The notes: generated by a model not told the origin, from the letters alone. DNA of 64,000 nucleotides from Rhizobium sp. JAB6 (GCF_003024605.1 NZ_PYJQ01000001.1:529001-593000); one strand, 5' to 3'; positions 35,907-46,180 are shown, counted from the first letter of the stretch. Numbers and translations are program-made.

Positions 35907-37427
35907 TTAGTTTTCCGTCGCACCCGTGGCTGACGCTTTGGGCGCCAGGCAGGATGCCGCAACGCGATAGGCATAGAGCGTCTTGCCCTTCATCTCGCCA
36001 TAGGGCGGCGACCAGCTCTTCAGGAGCTCGGCCTGGCCTTCCGGGCAATCGATCGGATCGTTGTCGACGAACAATACCGGACCGGTCACGCTGGCCGGCA
36101 GGGCAAAATCCTGCTCATAATAATTGTGGGGGAAGCCGCCGAAATGGCGGGCATAGATACGGAACGGCTTGCCCTTCAGCGTATAGTAGAGATCGGCAAG
36201 GATATCGCGATCCTGCGCAACGATTTCAGTCATCTTCGCCTGCGTGGCGATATCGGCGATTTCCTCACTGATGACGCTGCGGCCGACATAGCGCTTCATG
36301 ACGAGATTGCCGTTCGGCAGCTTGATGTCGTAGGCAAAGACAGTCAACACGGGGATCACGACGGCGACGACGGCGCCGATGATCAGCGAGGTGCTCAGCC
36401 CCTTTTTCGTCAGCCGGTAGAGCAGCCAGACGGCGAGAATGGTGCCGGCGGCATAGGCCGAGACGGCCCAGTTGGCATAGGCCTTGGCGAGAAGGGCCTG
36501 CAGCGTGATCAGCGCCACGACCGGCATCGATAACCAGAACAGCAGCTTTTCCCGGTCGTCGCTCTGTCCGCGGATCAGTCGCCACGTGGCCCACAAGAGC
36601 GTATAGAAGACGACCGGGCCGACTACGCCGAACTGGGCGCCGAAGAAGCTGAGCCCGTTGAGTACGTGCTTCAGCAGGGTATTACCGCCGCCGCTCTTGC
36701 TCCATTGGGCGATGTTTTCAGTGTGCTTTATGGTCGCCGCATCATGGGTAAGATTCCACCAGAGATTTGGGGAAACGACGATGGCGCCGACGATGGCGGC
36801 AATCGCCACATCCCCCCAGGCGATACGCGCCGAACGCGTCGTCAGCATGGCAATGGCGACGCCTGGAAGCAGGAAGAGCACCGAATATTTCGTCAGGAAA
36901 GCGCAACCGAGGCTGGCGCCGAGGATGACGGCTTCCAGCACCGAGGAGCGTCTGGTCAAGCCGATAAAGGCCCAGATGGCAATCGTCACGAACAGGATCT
37001 GGATCGTATCGGTCGATACCAGCACGGCCGAAAGCGAGGCCGCCGGCAGCGTGATGAAGATGACGCCGACCCAGGGCGCAATCTCGCGTCCGGTCCCGTC
37101 GTCGATCAGCCGCCGCGTGGTGCACATCAGCATCAGGGCGGTGGCGAGATGGAAGAGCGGCGCCGATAAGCGAATCCAGAAGGTCGAATCCGACCCGGAG
37201 ATCGCATTGAAGAAACGGATGACCCAGGCAATCATCGGCGGCTTGGAATAATAGCCGAAATCCAGGTTTTGGCCCCAGAACCAATATTGCGCCTCATCGA
37301 CGAAAAGGTCCGTTCTGTTGAAGAGCAGCATGAGCACACGCCACAGCGTCACTCCGAAGATGATCGCGAGGGCGAGTCCCAGGGAGAGTTTCTGGGCGTT
37401 TGTTCTGGAATGGGTCGTATCGAGCAT
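35907..37427 (-). CDS. Glycosyltransferase family 39 (ArnT/PMT-like) membrane protein
   Basis: This 506-residue polytopic protein matches GT39-type enzymes, which move sugars from polyprenyl-phosphate donors to lipid A, proteins or glycans on the periplasmic side. The first periplasmic loop carries the acidic motif DLFVDEAQYWFWGQNLDFGYYSKPP (in two parts near residues 36-60), where the DE pair is the family's catalytic and metal-binding site. About ten spans follow, then a soluble C-terminal domain from about residue 380 containing YARHFGGFPHNYYEQDF. The acceptor is unknown; a surface polysaccharide or lipid A role is inferred. Confidence 0.8.
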   Translation of the reverse strand: MLDTTHSRTNAQKLSLGLALAIIFGVTLWRVLMLLFNRTDLFVDEAQYWFWGQNLDFGYYSKPPMIAWVIRFFNAISGSDSTFWIRLSAPLFHLATALMLMCTTRRLIDDGTGREIAPWVGVIFITLPAASLSAVLVSTDTIQILFVTIAIWAFIGLTRRSSVLEAVILGASLGCAFLTKYSVLFLLPGVAIAMLTTRSARIAWGDVAIAAIVGAIVVSPNLWWNLTHDAATIKHTENIAQWSKSGGGNTLLKHVLNGLSFFGAQFGVVGPVVFYTLLWATWRLIRGQSDDREKLLFWLSMPVVALITLQALLAKAYANWAVSAYAAGTILAVWLLYRLTKKGLSTSLIIGAVVAVVIPVLTVFAYDIKLPNGNLVMKRYVGRSVISEEIADIATQAKMTEIVAQDRDILADLYYTLKGKPFRIYARHFGGFPHNYYEQDFALPASVTGPVLFVDNDPIDCPEGQAELLKSWSPPYGEMKGKTLYAYRVAASCLAPKASATGATEN

Positions 37428-37578
37428 TAAGGATGGGTCTCGGTGCCTGGTCGTGAGGCTTAATACGGAACTATTGAGACCAAAGCTAGCTCCCTGCCAT
37501 CTGGAAGACAGCAGCGGCCGCCGTCCGGCCGCGAAGTGCCCGATGTCCGATTTTGGACCTGAGACGTCCGTTACAGTT

Positions 37579-37692
37579 TTAGAGAATGCGAGGGGCGGCT
37601 TTGCCGCGCGCCTCTTCGAGACGATACAGAAGCATGAAGGCCGTAAGCGTCAGACCGGCCATCAGCGAGGCTGTGAAACCAAGAACAATCAT
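37579..37692 (-). CDS. Probable 37-residue single-span membrane protein
   Basis: This short gene runs from the ATG at 37692 to the TAA at 37579. Its product starts MIVLGFTASLMAGLTL, continues hydrophobic to about residue 23, and ends with a charged tail (YRLEEARGKAAP) that should be cytoplasmic. GGAGAGAG lies just before the start codon at good spacing. It sits in the long spacer between the glycosyltransferase and the chemotaxis operon, leftward, 151 bases before the glycosyltransferase start. The ribosome-binding site and hydrophobic profile support a real gene; function unknown. Confidence 0.5.
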   Translation of the reverse strand: MIVLGFTASLMAGLTLTAFMLLYRLEEARGKAAPRIL

Positions 37693-38112
37693 TGCTCTCT
37701 CCGTAACGACATCGAAACTGTCTGTCCTCGGTAGTAAGGGATGAAGCTTGCTCGTGACTTGCGATCGATGTTCTTCCCCGGCGGCAAACTACATCGGGAA
37801 AGTAATTGCTAATTTAGTGTAGATAACTACGAGGCGGGCTCCTTCCGTCATTAACCTTCGGGCAAGGAATTAACCATAAATATTGAGCTTGAACGTCGGA
37901 ATGGGAAAATTGTGACTCGTTTTCACCAGGCATGAAGCCGCCCCGTCGTACCGGGTTCGATCCGGTATCCATGTCATCAAACAGGTCCGCAACAGACTTT
38001 GATGAACGAGCGAGCTTCGGTGCCTCGATCAGTCGATCGACGGCGGCGGCTGCCTTTCCTCGCCTCTTCATTGCGCCTGACGCGGATCATCAGCGGTTTC
38101 GCCGGCGCTTGA
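37693..38112. other. 420-base intergenic region upstream of the chemotaxis operon
   Basis: The part from 37790 to 37910 is AT-rich and is the likely promoter area. Frames around 37930-38110 have no family likeness or good ribosome-binding sites, so I see no gene. TTAACC (37851-37856) and TTAACCAT (37870-37877) resemble CtrA half-sites. Confidence 0.5.
37851..37877 (+). promoter_or_regulatory. Paired CtrA-like half-sites before the chemotaxis operon
   Basis: TTAACC at 37851-37856 and TTAACCAT at 37870-37877 are spaced by 13 bases. TTAACCAT is a known half-site form for CtrA-type regulators. The spacing does not fit the full TTAA-N7-TTAAC box, so this is a weak call. Confidence 0.25.
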
Positions 38113-39786
38113 ATGCGCGGCAGTTCGGCAGGGACGACTTTGGCGCAGGATACGCCGTCAGATCAGGTAAGCAGGGCGCAGGCTGGCAGCCTTCGCGATC
38201 GCTTGCGCTTTGCTGGTCTCGATGCCGCGCAATGCGACACGCTTCGCCGTAACCGGCCGATGCTCGAGGCGCATCTGAAAGCCGGCCTTCGCGATCTTTT
38301 CCTCCGTTTCCAAACCTATCCGGACGCCGCGCGCAATTTTGCGAGCGAAAGCCAGCTCCAACGGCTCCAGGATCTGCAGTCTTCCCACTGGGATATCCTG
38401 ACGGATGCGCGCTTCGACAGCCTCTATGCAGAGCGCGTCAAGGTTCTTTCCGACAGCGAAAGCAAGATGGGGCTCGATCCGCGCTGGCACGTTGCGGGCC
38501 ATGGCGTGGTGCTCGAGCATCTTCTTGCCGGTCTTCTCGAAGACATGGGCGGCCGCGCCATTCTGCCGGGAGCCAAGCGCCGCGCCCGTGAACTGAGCGA
38601 GCTCGTGACATCGGTCGTGCGTCTGGTGATGGTCGATGTCGAGATTGCCGTATCGCTGCGGTTCAACGAATTGCGGGTCGGTCACCAGCGGGCGCTCGCC
38701 GAACAGCGGACTGCCGATCGTGCCGAGGCGGCGGCCTTAATTGCCGATCTCGCCAGCGGCCTTGCCGCTCACGACCTGACGACTCGGATTCCGAGCGATT
38801 GTCCCGAGGCTTACAGCGAAGTCGCGGAGGCCTTGAATGCGGCGCTGGATGACATTCAGCGGCAGTTTTCGGCACTTTCCGGTGGTGTGCAGGCGGCCGA
38901 AGCGACGAGCGACGCCATTTTCCGCGCCTCGAAATCCCTGGCGGAAAAATCCTCCGCACAGTCGCGAGGACTTGCGGCCTCTGCAAAGCAGCTTGCGGAA
39001 CTTGCCGAACAGGTGCGCGGCAATGCGGCCGATACGCGATCGGCCGAGCGTGTCACGGCATCGACCCGCGTGGCGGCCGAAGACAGCGGCAGGATCGTCG
39101 GCCAGGCGATCTCCGCCATGGCCGACATCGAGACCTCGGCCGAAAAGATCGGCCAGATCATCGGCGTCATAGATGAGATCGCCTTCCAGACCAATCTTCT
39201 TGCGCTGAATGCCGGCATCGAGGCCGCCCGCGCCGGCGACAGCGGCCGCGGCTTTGCCGTCGTCGCGCAGGAAGTCCGGGCGCTCGCCCAGCGCTCCGCC
39301 GATGCGGCACGCGAGATCAAGGTTCTGGTGACGGGAACCAAGGCGCAGGTGGACGCCGGCGTCCAGATGGTCGGACGCACCCAGGATGCGATCGGCAGTA
39401 TTGTCCGTCAGGTGACGGATATCAACGAAGCCATTTCCCAAATTGCGGCAGCGGGCGACGAACAGGTCGCCGGCCTCAAGGCGCTGACGTCGGATATCGG
39501 CGACCACAGCGAGCGTGCGGCCGCTGCCGGCAGCGAGGCCAGCCGCTCCGAGGAGGGCGCCGATCACCTGCATACCGTCGTCGTGGAGCTCGGCCGGACC
39601 ATCCGCGAGTTCCGCATCGAGCGCGAGCGGCGGCATGCGGCCCCTGCCCTGGCGCCCGGACCCGTGCAACAGCGGCAGCTTCCAACCCGCACGGAATTCA
39701 CCATGACGCGCGACGAAGACGAGATGGCGGATTTCGGTTTCCCGTTTCGCAGGGCCGCAGCGGGAGGCGATCGCAATGCCTATTGA
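38113..39786 (+). CDS. icpA: Cytoplasmic globin-coupled chemoreceptor (IcpA-like)
   Basis: This 557-residue receptor lacks membrane spans. Residues about 25-185 form a protoglobin-like sensor domain, and a short HAMP-like linker and methyl-accepting signalling domain follow. The signalling tip is clear: [20 protein letters not shown] near residues 357-376. In globin-coupled sensors the haem ligand lies in the pattern H-x-x-I-G-L-x-P-x-W-Y. Here it reads E116-S-K-M-G-L-D-P-R-W125-H126, so the proximal histidine is replaced by glutamate. It is the first gene of the chemotaxis operon, as icpA is in Sinorhizobium. The N-terminal ATG at 38113 has a weak ribosome-binding site. Haem binding is uncertain. 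Confidence 0.83.
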   Translation: MRGSSAGTTLAQDTPSDQVSRAQAGSLRDRLRFAGLDAAQCDTLRRNRPMLEAHLKAGLRDLFLRFQTYPDAARNFASESQLQRLQDLQSSHWDILTDARFDSLYAERVKVLSDSESKMGLDPRWHVAGHGVVLEHLLAGLLEDMGGRAILPGAKRRARELSELVTSVVRLVMVDVEIAVSLRFNELRVGHQRALAEQRTADRAEAAALIADLASGLAAHDLTTRIPSDCPEAYSEVAEALNAALDDIQRQFSALSGGVQAAEATSDAIFRASKSLAEKSSAQSRGLAASAKQLAELAEQVRGNAADTRSAERVTASTRVAAEDSGRIVGQAISAMADIETSAEKIGQIIGVIDEIAFQTNLLALNAGIEAARAGDSGRGFAVVAQEVRALAQRSADAAREIKVLVTGTKAQVDAGVQMVGRTQDAIGSIVRQVTDINEAISQIAAAGDEQVAGLKALTSDIGDHSERAAAAGSEASRSEEGADHLHTVVVELGRTIREFRIERERRHAAPALAPGPVQQRQLPTRTEFTMTRDEDEMADFGFPFRRAAAGGDRNAY

Positions 39787-39847
39787 TTTTCAGTTTCACG
39801 CACATGCGGGCCGATGGGCCTGATTTCAGACAACGAGGAATGACGCG

Positions 39848-40144
39848 ATGCCGAGCAGGAAAGGCGAAAAGACAATCAGTCTGGCCGCGGTGCTGGACCT
39901 CAACGAGGCCTCTGCCCTTCGCGGTACGCTGATGGGATTGCGCGGCAGCAATGTCGCGATCGATGCGTCCGGTGTCGAAAGGATCGGGACCTTGTGCGTG
40001 CAGGTTATCATGGCCGCCGCCAAGACCTGGGATGAGGACAAGCTCTCCTTCACCTTCTCCAAGGTGTCGGATGCATTTCAAAAAACAATGCAGGTGATCG
40101 GGGTGGATATCTCCCATCTGCTTGCCAAGGAGATCCGGCAATGA
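39848..40144 (+). CDS. cheS: STAS-domain chemotaxis accessory protein CheS
   Basis: This 98-residue protein is a single STAS domain, with the conserved turn IDASGVERIGTLCVQVI near residues 38-54. It matches the position and size of CheS (orf2) in the Sinorhizobium chemotaxis operon, where it binds CheA and speeds dephosphorylation of CheY1, helping the phosphate-sink role of CheY1. It lies 61 bases after the receptor gene and overlaps cheY1 by four bases (ATGA). The role here is taken from that relative. Confidence 0.82.
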   Translation: MPSRKGEKTISLAAVLDLNEASALRGTLMGLRGSNVAIDASGVERIGTLCVQVIMAAAKTWDEDKLSFTFSKVSDAFQKTMQVIGVDISHLLAKEIRQ

Positions 40145-40506
40145 AGAAAAAAGTTCTGACCGTGGATGATTCACGGACCATTCGAAACATGCTTCTCGTC
40201 ACCCTCAACAATGCGGGTTTCGAGACCATTCAGGCCGAAGACGGAGTAGAAGGCCTGGAAATTCTGGAAGAAGCCAATCCCGATGTGATCGTCACCGACA
40301 TCAACATGCCGCGTCTTGACGGCTTCGGCTTCATCGAGGGCGTCCGCCGCAATGACAGATACCGGGCCGTTCCGATCCTCGTGCTGACGACCGAGAGCGA
40401 TGCGGAAAAGAAGAACCGTGCCCGCCAGGCCGGTGCAACCGGCTGGATCGTCAAGCCGTTCGATCCCGCCAAGCTGATCGATGCCATCGAGCGCGTAACC
40501 GCCTAG
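40141..40506 (+). CDS. cheY1: Chemotaxis response regulator CheY1
   Basis: This 121-residue protein is a lone receiver domain. The acidic pair D9-D10, phosphorylation site D53 in VTDINMPRLDG, T83, and K105 in WIVKPF are all present. In Sinorhizobium, CheY1 acts as a phosphate sink that drains phosphoryl groups from CheY2 back through CheA rather than driving the motor. It sits between cheS and cheA, with 16 bases before cheA. Confidence 0.92.
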   Translation: MKKKVLTVDDSRTIRNMLLVTLNNAGFETIQAEDGVEGLEILEEANPDVIVTDINMPRLDGFGFIEGVRRNDRYRAVPILVLTTESDAEKKNRARQAGATGWIVKPFDPAKLIDAIERVTA

Positions 40507-40522
40507 ACAGGATCCATCCCTC

Positions 40523-42808
40523 ATGGACATGAACGAAATCAAAGAGATTTTCTTCCAGGAATGCGAAGAGCAGCTCGCCGAACTGGAATCCGGTCTCCTG
40601 AAACTGAATGATGGCGACCGTGATCCGGAAACCGTCAATGCCGTCTTCCGCGCCGTTCATTCCATCAAGGGTGGGGCGGGTGCCTTCGGTCTCGACGATC
40701 TGGTCGCATTCGCTCATGTTTTCGAGACGACGCTCGATTGCGTTCGATCCAACAAGCTGGAGCCGACCCAGGATGTCCTGAAGGTCATGCTCAAGGCCGC
40801 CGACGTGCTGGCGGATCTCACCAATGCCGCCCGTGATGGCGGCAGTGTCGATCCGGCGCGCAGCCGCGGTCTGGTCAAGGAATTGGAAGCGCTGGCTAAC
40901 GGCGACGTTCCCGCGCCGTCAGCAGCGGTGGTTGCCGAAGTTGCACCGAAGTCCGCCGCGGCCGCGCCTGCGCCGACCGATGAAAGCGGCTTCCAGCCGA
41001 TCCCCTTCAGCTTCGACGATGATTTCGGCAGCGACGAGCCGGCCGTCGATGCCAAGCCGGAATATGAAGTCAACTTCAGGCCGCGGTCCGATCTCTACGC
41101 TAAGGGCAACGATGCGACGCTGCTGCTGCGTGATCTTGCGCGGCTGGGTGAGATGAACATCTTCTGCGACATGGATGCCTTGCCGGGACTTCCGGACATC
41201 GATCCCGAAGGCGCCTATTTCAAGTGGGCGATCTCGATCAAGACGGACAAGGGCGAAGATGCCATCCGTACCGTCTTTGAATTTGCCGAATGGGATTGCG
41301 ATCTCGATGTCCAGCCGGCCGCGAGCGGCGGGTCTTCGGCCAGTGAAGAATTGCCGATGGTACCGGTCCCCTTCGATCTTTCGGTCCTTGACGATGACGG
41401 CGCCGCCTTGGCTGCCGAAAGCGGAAAGGAAATACCGGCGCCGAGGAGCGATGTCGCTGCCGCCGTTGCGGCTGCGGAAACCGCAAGCAATGTCACGCAG
41501 CTCGCCGCGGCGGCCGCACGCGTCGAGAAGAAGGAGGCCGCCCTTGCTGCCGCAGCAGCTTCCAACGCCGCGGCCGCGCAGAACAATGCCGCTGCAGCCG
41601 CCGGCCAGACCATCCGTGTCGATCTCGATCGCGTCGATCGCCTTATCAATCTCGTGGGCGAGCTCGTCATCAACCAGGCGATGCTCTCCCAGAGCGTCAT
41701 CGAGAATGACAATAACGGCGTCTCTTCGATCAATATGGGTCTCGAGGAGCTGCAGCAGCTTACCCGCGAGATCCAGGACAGCGTAATGGCGATCCGCGCG
41801 CAACCGGTGAAACCGGTTTTCCAGCGCATGTCGCGCATCGTCCGCGAAATCGCCGATATGACGGGCAAGTCTATCCGCCTGATCACCGAGGGTGAGAACA
41901 CCGAGGTGGACAAGACCGTCATCGACAAGCTTGCCGAACCGCTGACGCATATGATCCGCAACGCGGTCGATCACGGCATCGAAACGCCGGAAAAGCGCTC
42001 GGCGCTCGGCAAGAACCCGGAAGGCACCGTCCGCCTGACGGCAAAGCATCGTTCCGGCCGCATCCTGATCGAGCTTGCCGACGACGGCGCAGGCATCAAT
42101 CGCGAGAAGGTGCGCCAGAAGGCGATCGACAACGATCTGATCCCGGCCGATGCCAATCTGTCCGATGAGGAAGTCGATAACCTGATCTTCCTGCCAGGCT
42201 TCTCGACCGCCGACAAGATTTCGGACATTTCCGGCCGCGGCGTCGGTATGGACGTCGTCAAGCGCTCGATCCAGGCCCTCGGCGGTCGCATCAACATCAG
42301 TTCCAGGCCGGGGCAGGGCTCGGTCTTCACCATGAGCCTGCCGCTGACGCTCGCCGTTCTCGACGGCATGGTGGTGACGGTCGCGGGCCAGACGTTGGTC
42401 GTACCGCTGACTGCGATCGTCGAGACCCTGCAGCCCGAAGCTTCCGCCATCCACTCCTTCGGCGCCAACCATCGCCTGATCTCGATCCGCAACAGCTTCT
42501 GCCCGCTGGTCGATGTCGGCCGCATCCTGAACTTCCGTGCCACGCAAGCCAATCCCGTCGAAGGCGTTGCGCTGCTGGTGGAATCGGAAGGTGGCGGTCA
42601 GCGCGCCCTCATGGTCGATGCCATCCAGGGCCAGCGCCAGGTCGTCATCAAGAGCCTCGAGGCCAATTACACGCATGTCCCGGGCATTGCGGCTGCGACC
42701 ATCCTCGGCGATGGCCGCGTGGCGCTGATCCTGGATGTCGATGCGGTGGTCGGCGCTTCGCGGGGCCAGTCGCTGAAGCCTGAAATATCATACGCAGCAG
42801 TGGGGTGA
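40523..42808 (+). CDS. cheA: Chemotaxis histidine kinase CheA
   Basis: This 761-residue kinase receives receptor signals and phosphorylates CheY1, CheY2 and CheB. The HPt domain carries phospho-site H46 in FRAVHSIKGGAGAFGL. A P2-like response-regulator docking region follows (about residues 170-260), then an alanine-rich linker near 320-355, the dimerisation domain, and the ATP-binding domain with HMIRNAVDHGIETPEKR (N box), LADDGAGI and FSTADKISDISGRGVGMD. The C-terminal 130 residues form the CheW-like P5 domain. cheW starts at the base after its stop codon. Confidence 0.96.
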   Translation: MDMNEIKEIFFQECEEQLAELESGLLKLNDGDRDPETVNAVFRAVHSIKGGAGAFGLDDLVAFAHVFETTLDCVRSNKLEPTQDVLKVMLKAADVLADLTNAARDGGSVDPARSRGLVKELEALANGDVPAPSAAVVAEVAPKSAAAAPAPTDESGFQPIPFSFDDDFGSDEPAVDAKPEYEVNFRPRSDLYAKGNDATLLLRDLARLGEMNIFCDMDALPGLPDIDPEGAYFKWAISIKTDKGEDAIRTVFEFAEWDCDLDVQPAASGGSSASEELPMVPVPFDLSVLDDDGAALAAESGKEIPAPRSDVAAAVAAAETASNVTQLAAAAARVEKKEAALAAAAASNAAAAQNNAAAAAGQTIRVDLDRVDRLINLVGELVINQAMLSQSVIENDNNGVSSINMGLEELQQLTREIQDSVMAIRAQPVKPVFQRMSRIVREIADMTGKSIRLITEGENTEVDKTVIDKLAEPLTHMIRNAVDHGIETPEKRSALGKNPEGTVRLTAKHRSGRILIELADDGAGINREKVRQKAIDNDLIPADANLSDEEVDNLIFLPGFSTADKISDISGRGVGMDVVKRSIQALGGRINISSRPGQGSVFTMSLPLTLAVLDGMVVTVAGQTLVVPLTAIVETLQPEASAIHSFGANHRLISIRNSFCPLVDVGRILNFRATQANPVEGVALLVESEGGGQRALMVDAIQGQRQVVIKSLEANYTHVPGIAAATILGDGRVALILDVDAVVGASRGQSLKPEISYAAVG

Positions 42809-43279
42809 ATGATGTCCTATGCCGTCAAGAACCTGAACCAGGGTAACCGTGAACTGATCGCCTTTCGCATCGGCGATCAGGAATTCTGCGTCGACATCAT
42901 GTCGGTCCGCGAAATTCGCGGTTGGACGCCGGCAACGGCCATGCCGCATGCGCCGGGCTATATGCTCGGGGTCATCAACCTGCGCGGTGCGGTGCTGCCG
43001 ATCGTTGATCTCTCGGCCCGGCTCGGCATGAAGCGGGCGGAACCGACGGCACGGCATGTGATCATTGTGGCCCAGGTCAAGCGCAAGGTGGTCGGCCTGC
43101 TGGTCGATGCGGTTTCGGATATCCTGACCATTACCGACGACAGTATACAGCCGACGCCGGAGGTTTCCTCCGATCACGAGCGGCAGTTTGCGCGCGGCAT
43201 CGTGGCGATCGATCGCCGCATGATCTGCCTGATCGAACTGGAAGCATTGTTCCCTGAAAGTGAAAGCGAGGCTGCATGA
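42809..43279 (+). CDS. cheW: Chemotaxis coupling protein CheW
   Basis: This 156-residue scaffold protein links receptors to CheA. It is a single CheW domain with the conserved [19 protein letters not shown] start, the [21 protein letters not shown] core and the VSDILTI strand. The start is ATG-ATG at 42809, immediately after cheA, and the end overlaps cheR by four bases, so translation is coupled to both neighbours. Confidence 0.95.
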   Translation: MMSYAVKNLNQGNRELIAFRIGDQEFCVDIMSVREIRGWTPATAMPHAPGYMLGVINLRGAVLPIVDLSARLGMKRAEPTARHVIIVAQVKRKVVGLLVDAVSDILTITDDSIQPTPEVSSDHERQFARGIVAIDRRMICLIELEALFPESESEAA

Positions 43280-44184
43280 GCGTGATGGGAGCAATGGATT
43301 TCAAGGCGTCTCCGGATGAGGTGCTGGCGAGCGGCGAATACCCGCTGACGCGGCGCGACCTCTCGGAAATCGCCGCCATGATCTATGCGGATGCGGGCAT
43401 TTCTCTCAATGAGAGCAAGGCGTCGCTTGTCTATTCCAGGCTGTCGAAGCATATTCGCGCGCTCGGCCTGTCCGGCTTTCGCGACTACTGTCTGCTGGTG
43501 TCCTCGCCGGCGGGAAGTGCGGCGCGTCGCGAGATGCTGTCGCATCTGACGACGAACTTCACGCGCTTCTTCCGGGAAAATCATCATTTCGATCATCTGC
43601 GCGACGAGGTTCTGCCGGACCTGTTGGCGCGCGCCAAGGCGGGGGGCCGGGTGCGCATCTGGTCGGCCGCCTGTTCCGATGGCCAGGAGCCCTATTCGAT
43701 CGCGCTGACCGTGCTCGCCTTGATGCCGAACGTCGCCGATTTCGACTTCAAGATCCTGGCGACGGATATCGATCCCAAGATTCTCGGGCTTGCCCGCGCT
43801 GGCGCCTATGACGAATCTTCGCTCGAAACGGTTTCTCCCACTATGCGCAAGCAGTGGTTCCAGGAGGTCAGCATCCAGGGCCGCCGCAAATTCCAGATCG
43901 ACGACCGCGTCAAGCGGCTGATCACCTTCAACGAGCTGAACCTGCTCGGGCAATGGCCCTTCAAGGGCATGTTCGACGTCATCTTCTGCCGCAATGTCGT
44001 CATCTACTTCGACGAACCCACTCAGACGAAGATCTGGACGCGCTTTGCCGGCCAGCTGCAGGATGCCGGCCATCTCTATATCGGCCACTCCGAACGCGTC
44101 GCCGGCGAGGCCAAGCACGTCTTCGACAATATCGGCATCACCACCTATCGCTATCTTGGCAAGAATGGAGGGAGGAAGCCATGA
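43276..44184 (+). CDS. cheR: Chemoreceptor methyltransferase CheR
   Basis: This 302-residue enzyme methylates glutamates on chemoreceptors using S-adenosylmethionine. The N-terminal helical domain includes [19 protein letters not shown], which holds the receptor-binding residues; the catalytic domain has [17 protein letters not shown] (cofactor site) and later [14 protein letters not shown]. It overlaps cheW and cheB by four bases each. Confidence 0.95.
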   Translation: MSVMGAMDFKASPDEVLASGEYPLTRRDLSEIAAMIYADAGISLNESKASLVYSRLSKHIRALGLSGFRDYCLLVSSPAGSAARREMLSHLTTNFTRFFRENHHFDHLRDEVLPDLLARAKAGGRVRIWSAACSDGQEPYSIALTVLALMPNVADFDFKILATDIDPKILGLARAGAYDESSLETVSPTMRKQWFQEVSIQGRRKFQIDDRVKRLITFNELNLLGQWPFKGMFDVIFCRNVVIYFDEPTQTKIWTRFAGQLQDAGHLYIGHSERVAGEAKHVFDNIGITTYRYLGKNGGRKP

Positions 44185-45224
44185 ACGCTCCCGCTCGTGT
44201 TCTTGTCGTCGATGACTCGCCGACCATGCGGGGTCTCATCACCGCCGTCCTGCGCGCGGATCCGGAGGTCGACGTCATCGGCCAGGCTGGCGATGCGCTG
44301 GAAGCGCGGGCCGCCATCAAGGCGCTCAACCCCGATGTCGTCACCCTCGATATCGAGATGCCGAACATGAACGGACTCGATTTCCTGGAAAAGATCATGA
44401 CGCTCAGGCCGATGCCGGTCATCATGGTTTCCACCATGACCCATCGGGGCGCCGATGCAACGCTTGCAGCTCTCGAAATCGGCGCGTTCGACTGTGTCGG
44501 AAAACCATCGCCGGGCGAGCTGCATCCCTTCGGCGATCTGGCGGACAAGGTGAAGGCGGCTGCCCGCTCGCAGCGTCAATATGCCAAGCCCGCCGCCCAG
44601 CGCGTGCCGCCGACGGCCGTCGCCGACTTCCGCGTGGGGCGCAAGATCGTCGCCATCGGCTCTTCGACCGGCGGCGTCGAAGCTCTGATCAACGTCCTGC
44701 AGAAGTTTCCTGCCAATTGTCCGCCGACCGTGATCACGCAGCATATGCCGCCGACTTTTACGCGCAGCTTCGCCGAACGGCTGAACCGCCTTTGCGCGCC
44801 GATCGTCCAGGAAGCGACCGATGGCGCGCGGCTGGAAATCGGCAAGATTTATCTGGCGCCCGGCGGCGAAAGGCACCTTACGGTCGGCAATGCCGCAGCA
44901 CCCCATTGCCGTCTGGTAGACGGCGGGCCAGTGAATGGCCATCGCCCTTCCGTCGACGTGCTCTTTAATTCGGTCGCCGAACTGGCCGGCCGCAATGCCG
45001 TCGGCGTGATCCTGACCGGTATGGGGCGCGACGGTGCCGCCGGTCTCCTCAAGATGCGCCACGCCGGCGCGCGCACCATCGGCCAGAACGAGAAAACCTG
45101 TGTGGTCTACGGCATGCCGAGGGTCGCCCATGAGCTTGGCGCCGTCGAACAGCAATTTCCGCTGAACGCCATTGGCGAGGAAATTTTGAAAATCACAGCC
45201 GCCCGAAAGGAAGGGAGCGAATAA
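44181..45224 (+). CDS. cheB: Chemoreceptor methylesterase/glutamine deamidase CheB
   Basis: This 347-residue protein removes receptor methyl groups when activated by CheA. The N-terminal receiver domain has D57 in [11 protein letters not shown]. The C-terminal esterase domain shows the catalytic serine in [11 protein letters not shown], histidine in [10 protein letters not shown], and aspartate in [14 protein letters not shown]. The ATG at 44181 follows GGAGGGAGG. It overlaps cheR by four bases and cheY2 by one. Confidence 0.95.
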   Translation: MNAPARVLVVDDSPTMRGLITAVLRADPEVDVIGQAGDALEARAAIKALNPDVVTLDIEMPNMNGLDFLEKIMTLRPMPVIMVSTMTHRGADATLAALEIGAFDCVGKPSPGELHPFGDLADKVKAAARSQRQYAKPAAQRVPPTAVADFRVGRKIVAIGSSTGGVEALINVLQKFPANCPPTVITQHMPPTFTRSFAERLNRLCAPIVQEATDGARLEIGKIYLAPGGERHLTVGNAAAPHCRLVDGGPVNGHRPSVDVLFNSVAELAGRNAVGVILTGMGRDGAAGLLKMRHAGARTIGQNEKTCVVYGMPRVAHELGAVEQQFPLNAIGEEILKITAARKEGSE

Positions 45225-45613
45225 TGTCTCTAGCGGAGAAAATCAAAGTTCTGATCGTTGACGATCAGGTCACTAGCCGCCTCTTGTTGAGCGACGCGCT
45301 GACGCAGCTCGGATTCAAGCAGATCACGGCTGCCGGCGACGGCGAGCAGGGGATGAAGATCATGCAGCAGCAGCCGCATCATCTCGTCATCTCCGATTTC
45401 AACATGCCGAAGATGGATGGCCTCGGCCTCCTGCAGGCGGTGCGGACCAACCCGGCCACCAAGAAGGCGGCCTTCATCATCCTGACGGCGCAGGGAGACC
45501 GCGCGTTGGTCCAGAAGGCGGCGCAGCTCGGGGCCAACAACGTGCTCGCCAAGCCCTTCACCATCGAGAAGATGAAAGCAGCCATCGAGGCTGTATTCGG
45601 AGCATTGAAATGA
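45224..45613 (+). CDS. cheY2: Chemotaxis response regulator CheY2 (motor-binding)
   Basis: This 129-residue receiver domain has D13-D14, phospho-site D58 in [13 protein letters not shown]84 in ILTAQGD, and the lysine of NVLAKPF. In Sinorhizobium, CheY2-P is the main regulator that slows the flagellar motor, while CheY1 drains its phosphate. Its start codon overlaps the last base of the cheB stop, and its end overlaps cheD by four bases. Confidence 0.93.
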   Translation: MSLAEKIKVLIVDDQVTSRLLLSDALTQLGFKQITAAGDGEQGMKIMQQQPHHLVISDFNMPKMDGLGLLQAVRTNPATKKAAFIILTAQGDRALVQKAAQLGANNVLAKPFTIEKMKAAIEAVFGALK

Positions 45614-46164
45614 TCCTCGAGGGTGCGGCCCGCCGCGTGCATATCATTCAGGGCGAGTACAAGGTCGTCGACGATCCCGAAGTGGTGTTGACGACCATCC
45701 TCGGCTCCTGCGTGGCGGCCTGCCTGCGCGATCCCATCGCCGGCGTCGGCGGCATGAACCATTTCCTCCTTCCGGGAATGGCGAATTCGCCGATGAGCGG
45801 CAGCGATGCGACACGTTACGGCGTGCACCTGATGGAACTTCTCATCAACGGTCTTTTGAAGAAGGGGGCAAGGCGAGATCGGCTGGAGGCGAAAGTCTTC
45901 GGCGGCGCCAAGACGATCGCGACCTTCTCCAATGTCGGCGAGCAGAATGCAGTTTTCGCCATGCAGTTTCTGAAAGACGAAGGCATACCGGTCGTCAGTT
46001 CCAGCACGGGCGGCGAGCATGGACGCAAGATCGAATATTGGCCCATCTCCGGAAGAGCCAGGCAACACCCGCTGACCGGCGCCGAGACGCAGAAGACCGT
46101 AGCGCTGGAGCAGCGCCCGGTCGTTGCTCCCAAGCCGGTCGACAACACGATCGAATTTTTCTGA
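45610..46164 (+). CDS. cheD: Chemoreceptor glutamine deamidase CheD
   Basis: This 184-residue enzyme deamidates specific receptor glutamines. The catalytic cysteine C34 in [13 protein letters not shown] and histidine H51 in [10 protein letters not shown] are in place, and [10 protein letters not shown] is also typical. The C-terminal tail ends DNTIEFF, similar in type to the tail of the next protein. It overlaps cheY2 and lies 16 bases before cheT. Confidence 0.93.
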   Translation: MILEGAARRVHIIQGEYKVVDDPEVVLTTILGSCVAACLRDPIAGVGGMNHFLLPGMANSPMSGSDATRYGVHLMELLINGLLKKGARRDRLEAKVFGGAKTIATFSNVGEQNAVFAMQFLKDEGIPVVSSSTGGEHGRKIEYWPISGRARQHPLTGAETQKTVALEQRPVVAPKPVDNTIEFF

Positions 46165-46180
46165 TCAGCGAGGCAAGCGC

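Noticed and set aside
37954..37963. GGTTCGATCC, which looks like a tRNA T-loop
   Set aside because: No acceptor stem, anticodon arm or D arm can be drawn around it on either strand.
37932..38252. A rightward 106-codon frame overlapping the receptor start
   Set aside because: It overlaps the receptor gene in another frame, has no ribosome-binding site and an arginine/serine-rich composition typical of shadows.
40919..42676. A 585-codon leftward open frame opposite cheA
   Set aside because: Antisense shadow; cheA is certain and the translation has no recognisable domain.
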